Positions 63,997-64,000 of a DNA stretch of 64,000 nucleotides are shown in pieces (the stretch's first letter is position 1; each line of letters begins with the position of its first letter). The position numbers and the translations under genes are program-made. The stretch lies in contig NZ_MDTQ01000001.1 in the NCBI RefSeq assembly GCF_001709345.1, positions 1,587,108 through 1,651,107 on the forward strand, written 5' to 3'. The notes beneath the pieces are model-generated. The model ran no database searches, was not told the origin of the DNA, and saw only the letters and a list, made by a program, of their open reading frames with translations. This stretch comes from Terasakiispira papahanaumokuakeensis (GTDB lineage Bacteria > Pseudomonadota > Gammaproteobacteria > Pseudomonadales > Halomonadaceae).

Positions 63997-64000
63997 GCTT

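Overview
The window reads as ordinary chromosome of a gammaproteobacterium, most likely of the Oceanospirillales/Halomonadaceae type. The evidence is the grouping argF, grxD, rnt, motY-like and argG, a complete rsxABCDGE-nth operon, TRAP and AzlCD transporters, Na+-linked carriers and moderate GC. The genus is inference; no rRNA is present. I see no phage, insertion sequence, plasmid or CRISPR signature.

Layout. 1-3392: a TRAP uptake operon (DctP, a TetR regulator, DctQ, and DctM cut by the window edge). 3747-8953: EF-P hydroxylase, a DUF454 protein, an NhaC-type antiporter, a broken GGDEF gene and class I fumarase. 9070-14027: a YbhGFSR-type efflux operon. 14301-19649: small proteins (SelW-like, DUF1127), AzlCD with an AraC regulator, an SCP2 protein, SohB and an ArsR regulator. 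20012-27251: YhhQ behind a probable preQ1 riboswitch, an esterase, an eIF2B-like protein, an AlkB homologue, a PAP2/glycosyltransferase pair, a LysM/LytM lipoprotein and SlyD. 27712-35799: housekeeping genes for arginine synthesis, Grx4, RNase T, a MotY-like protein, HlyU, GloA, a DMT exporter and Nth. 35878-43887: rsx operon and metG.

44157-52740 separates metG from mrp, genes that are neighbours in many gammaproteobacteria, and looks like an accessory block. It holds a DUF2252 protein with kinase-like motifs in permuted order, a membrane protein joining a degenerate metallophosphoesterase domain to a GT4 glycosyltransferase, and a tight five-gene run: thermostable-hemolysin/acyltransferase-like protein, AMP-dependent ligase, heme-oxygenase-like iron protein, SDR and an exported TPR protein. 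That run is my best candidate for a little-described biosynthetic pathway. After it come mrp, dcd, a PAS chemoreceptor, a DASS carrier, a PRPP synthetase paralogue, purU, an alanine/glycine carrier, gph, ubiG and three identical tRNA-Val(GAC) genes in tandem.

Non-coding signals: the probable preQ1-I riboswitch at 19972-20004, several strong hairpin terminators, long inverted repeats, and a recurring pattern of short tandem duplications (11-20 bp units) at gene ends and just upstream of genes.
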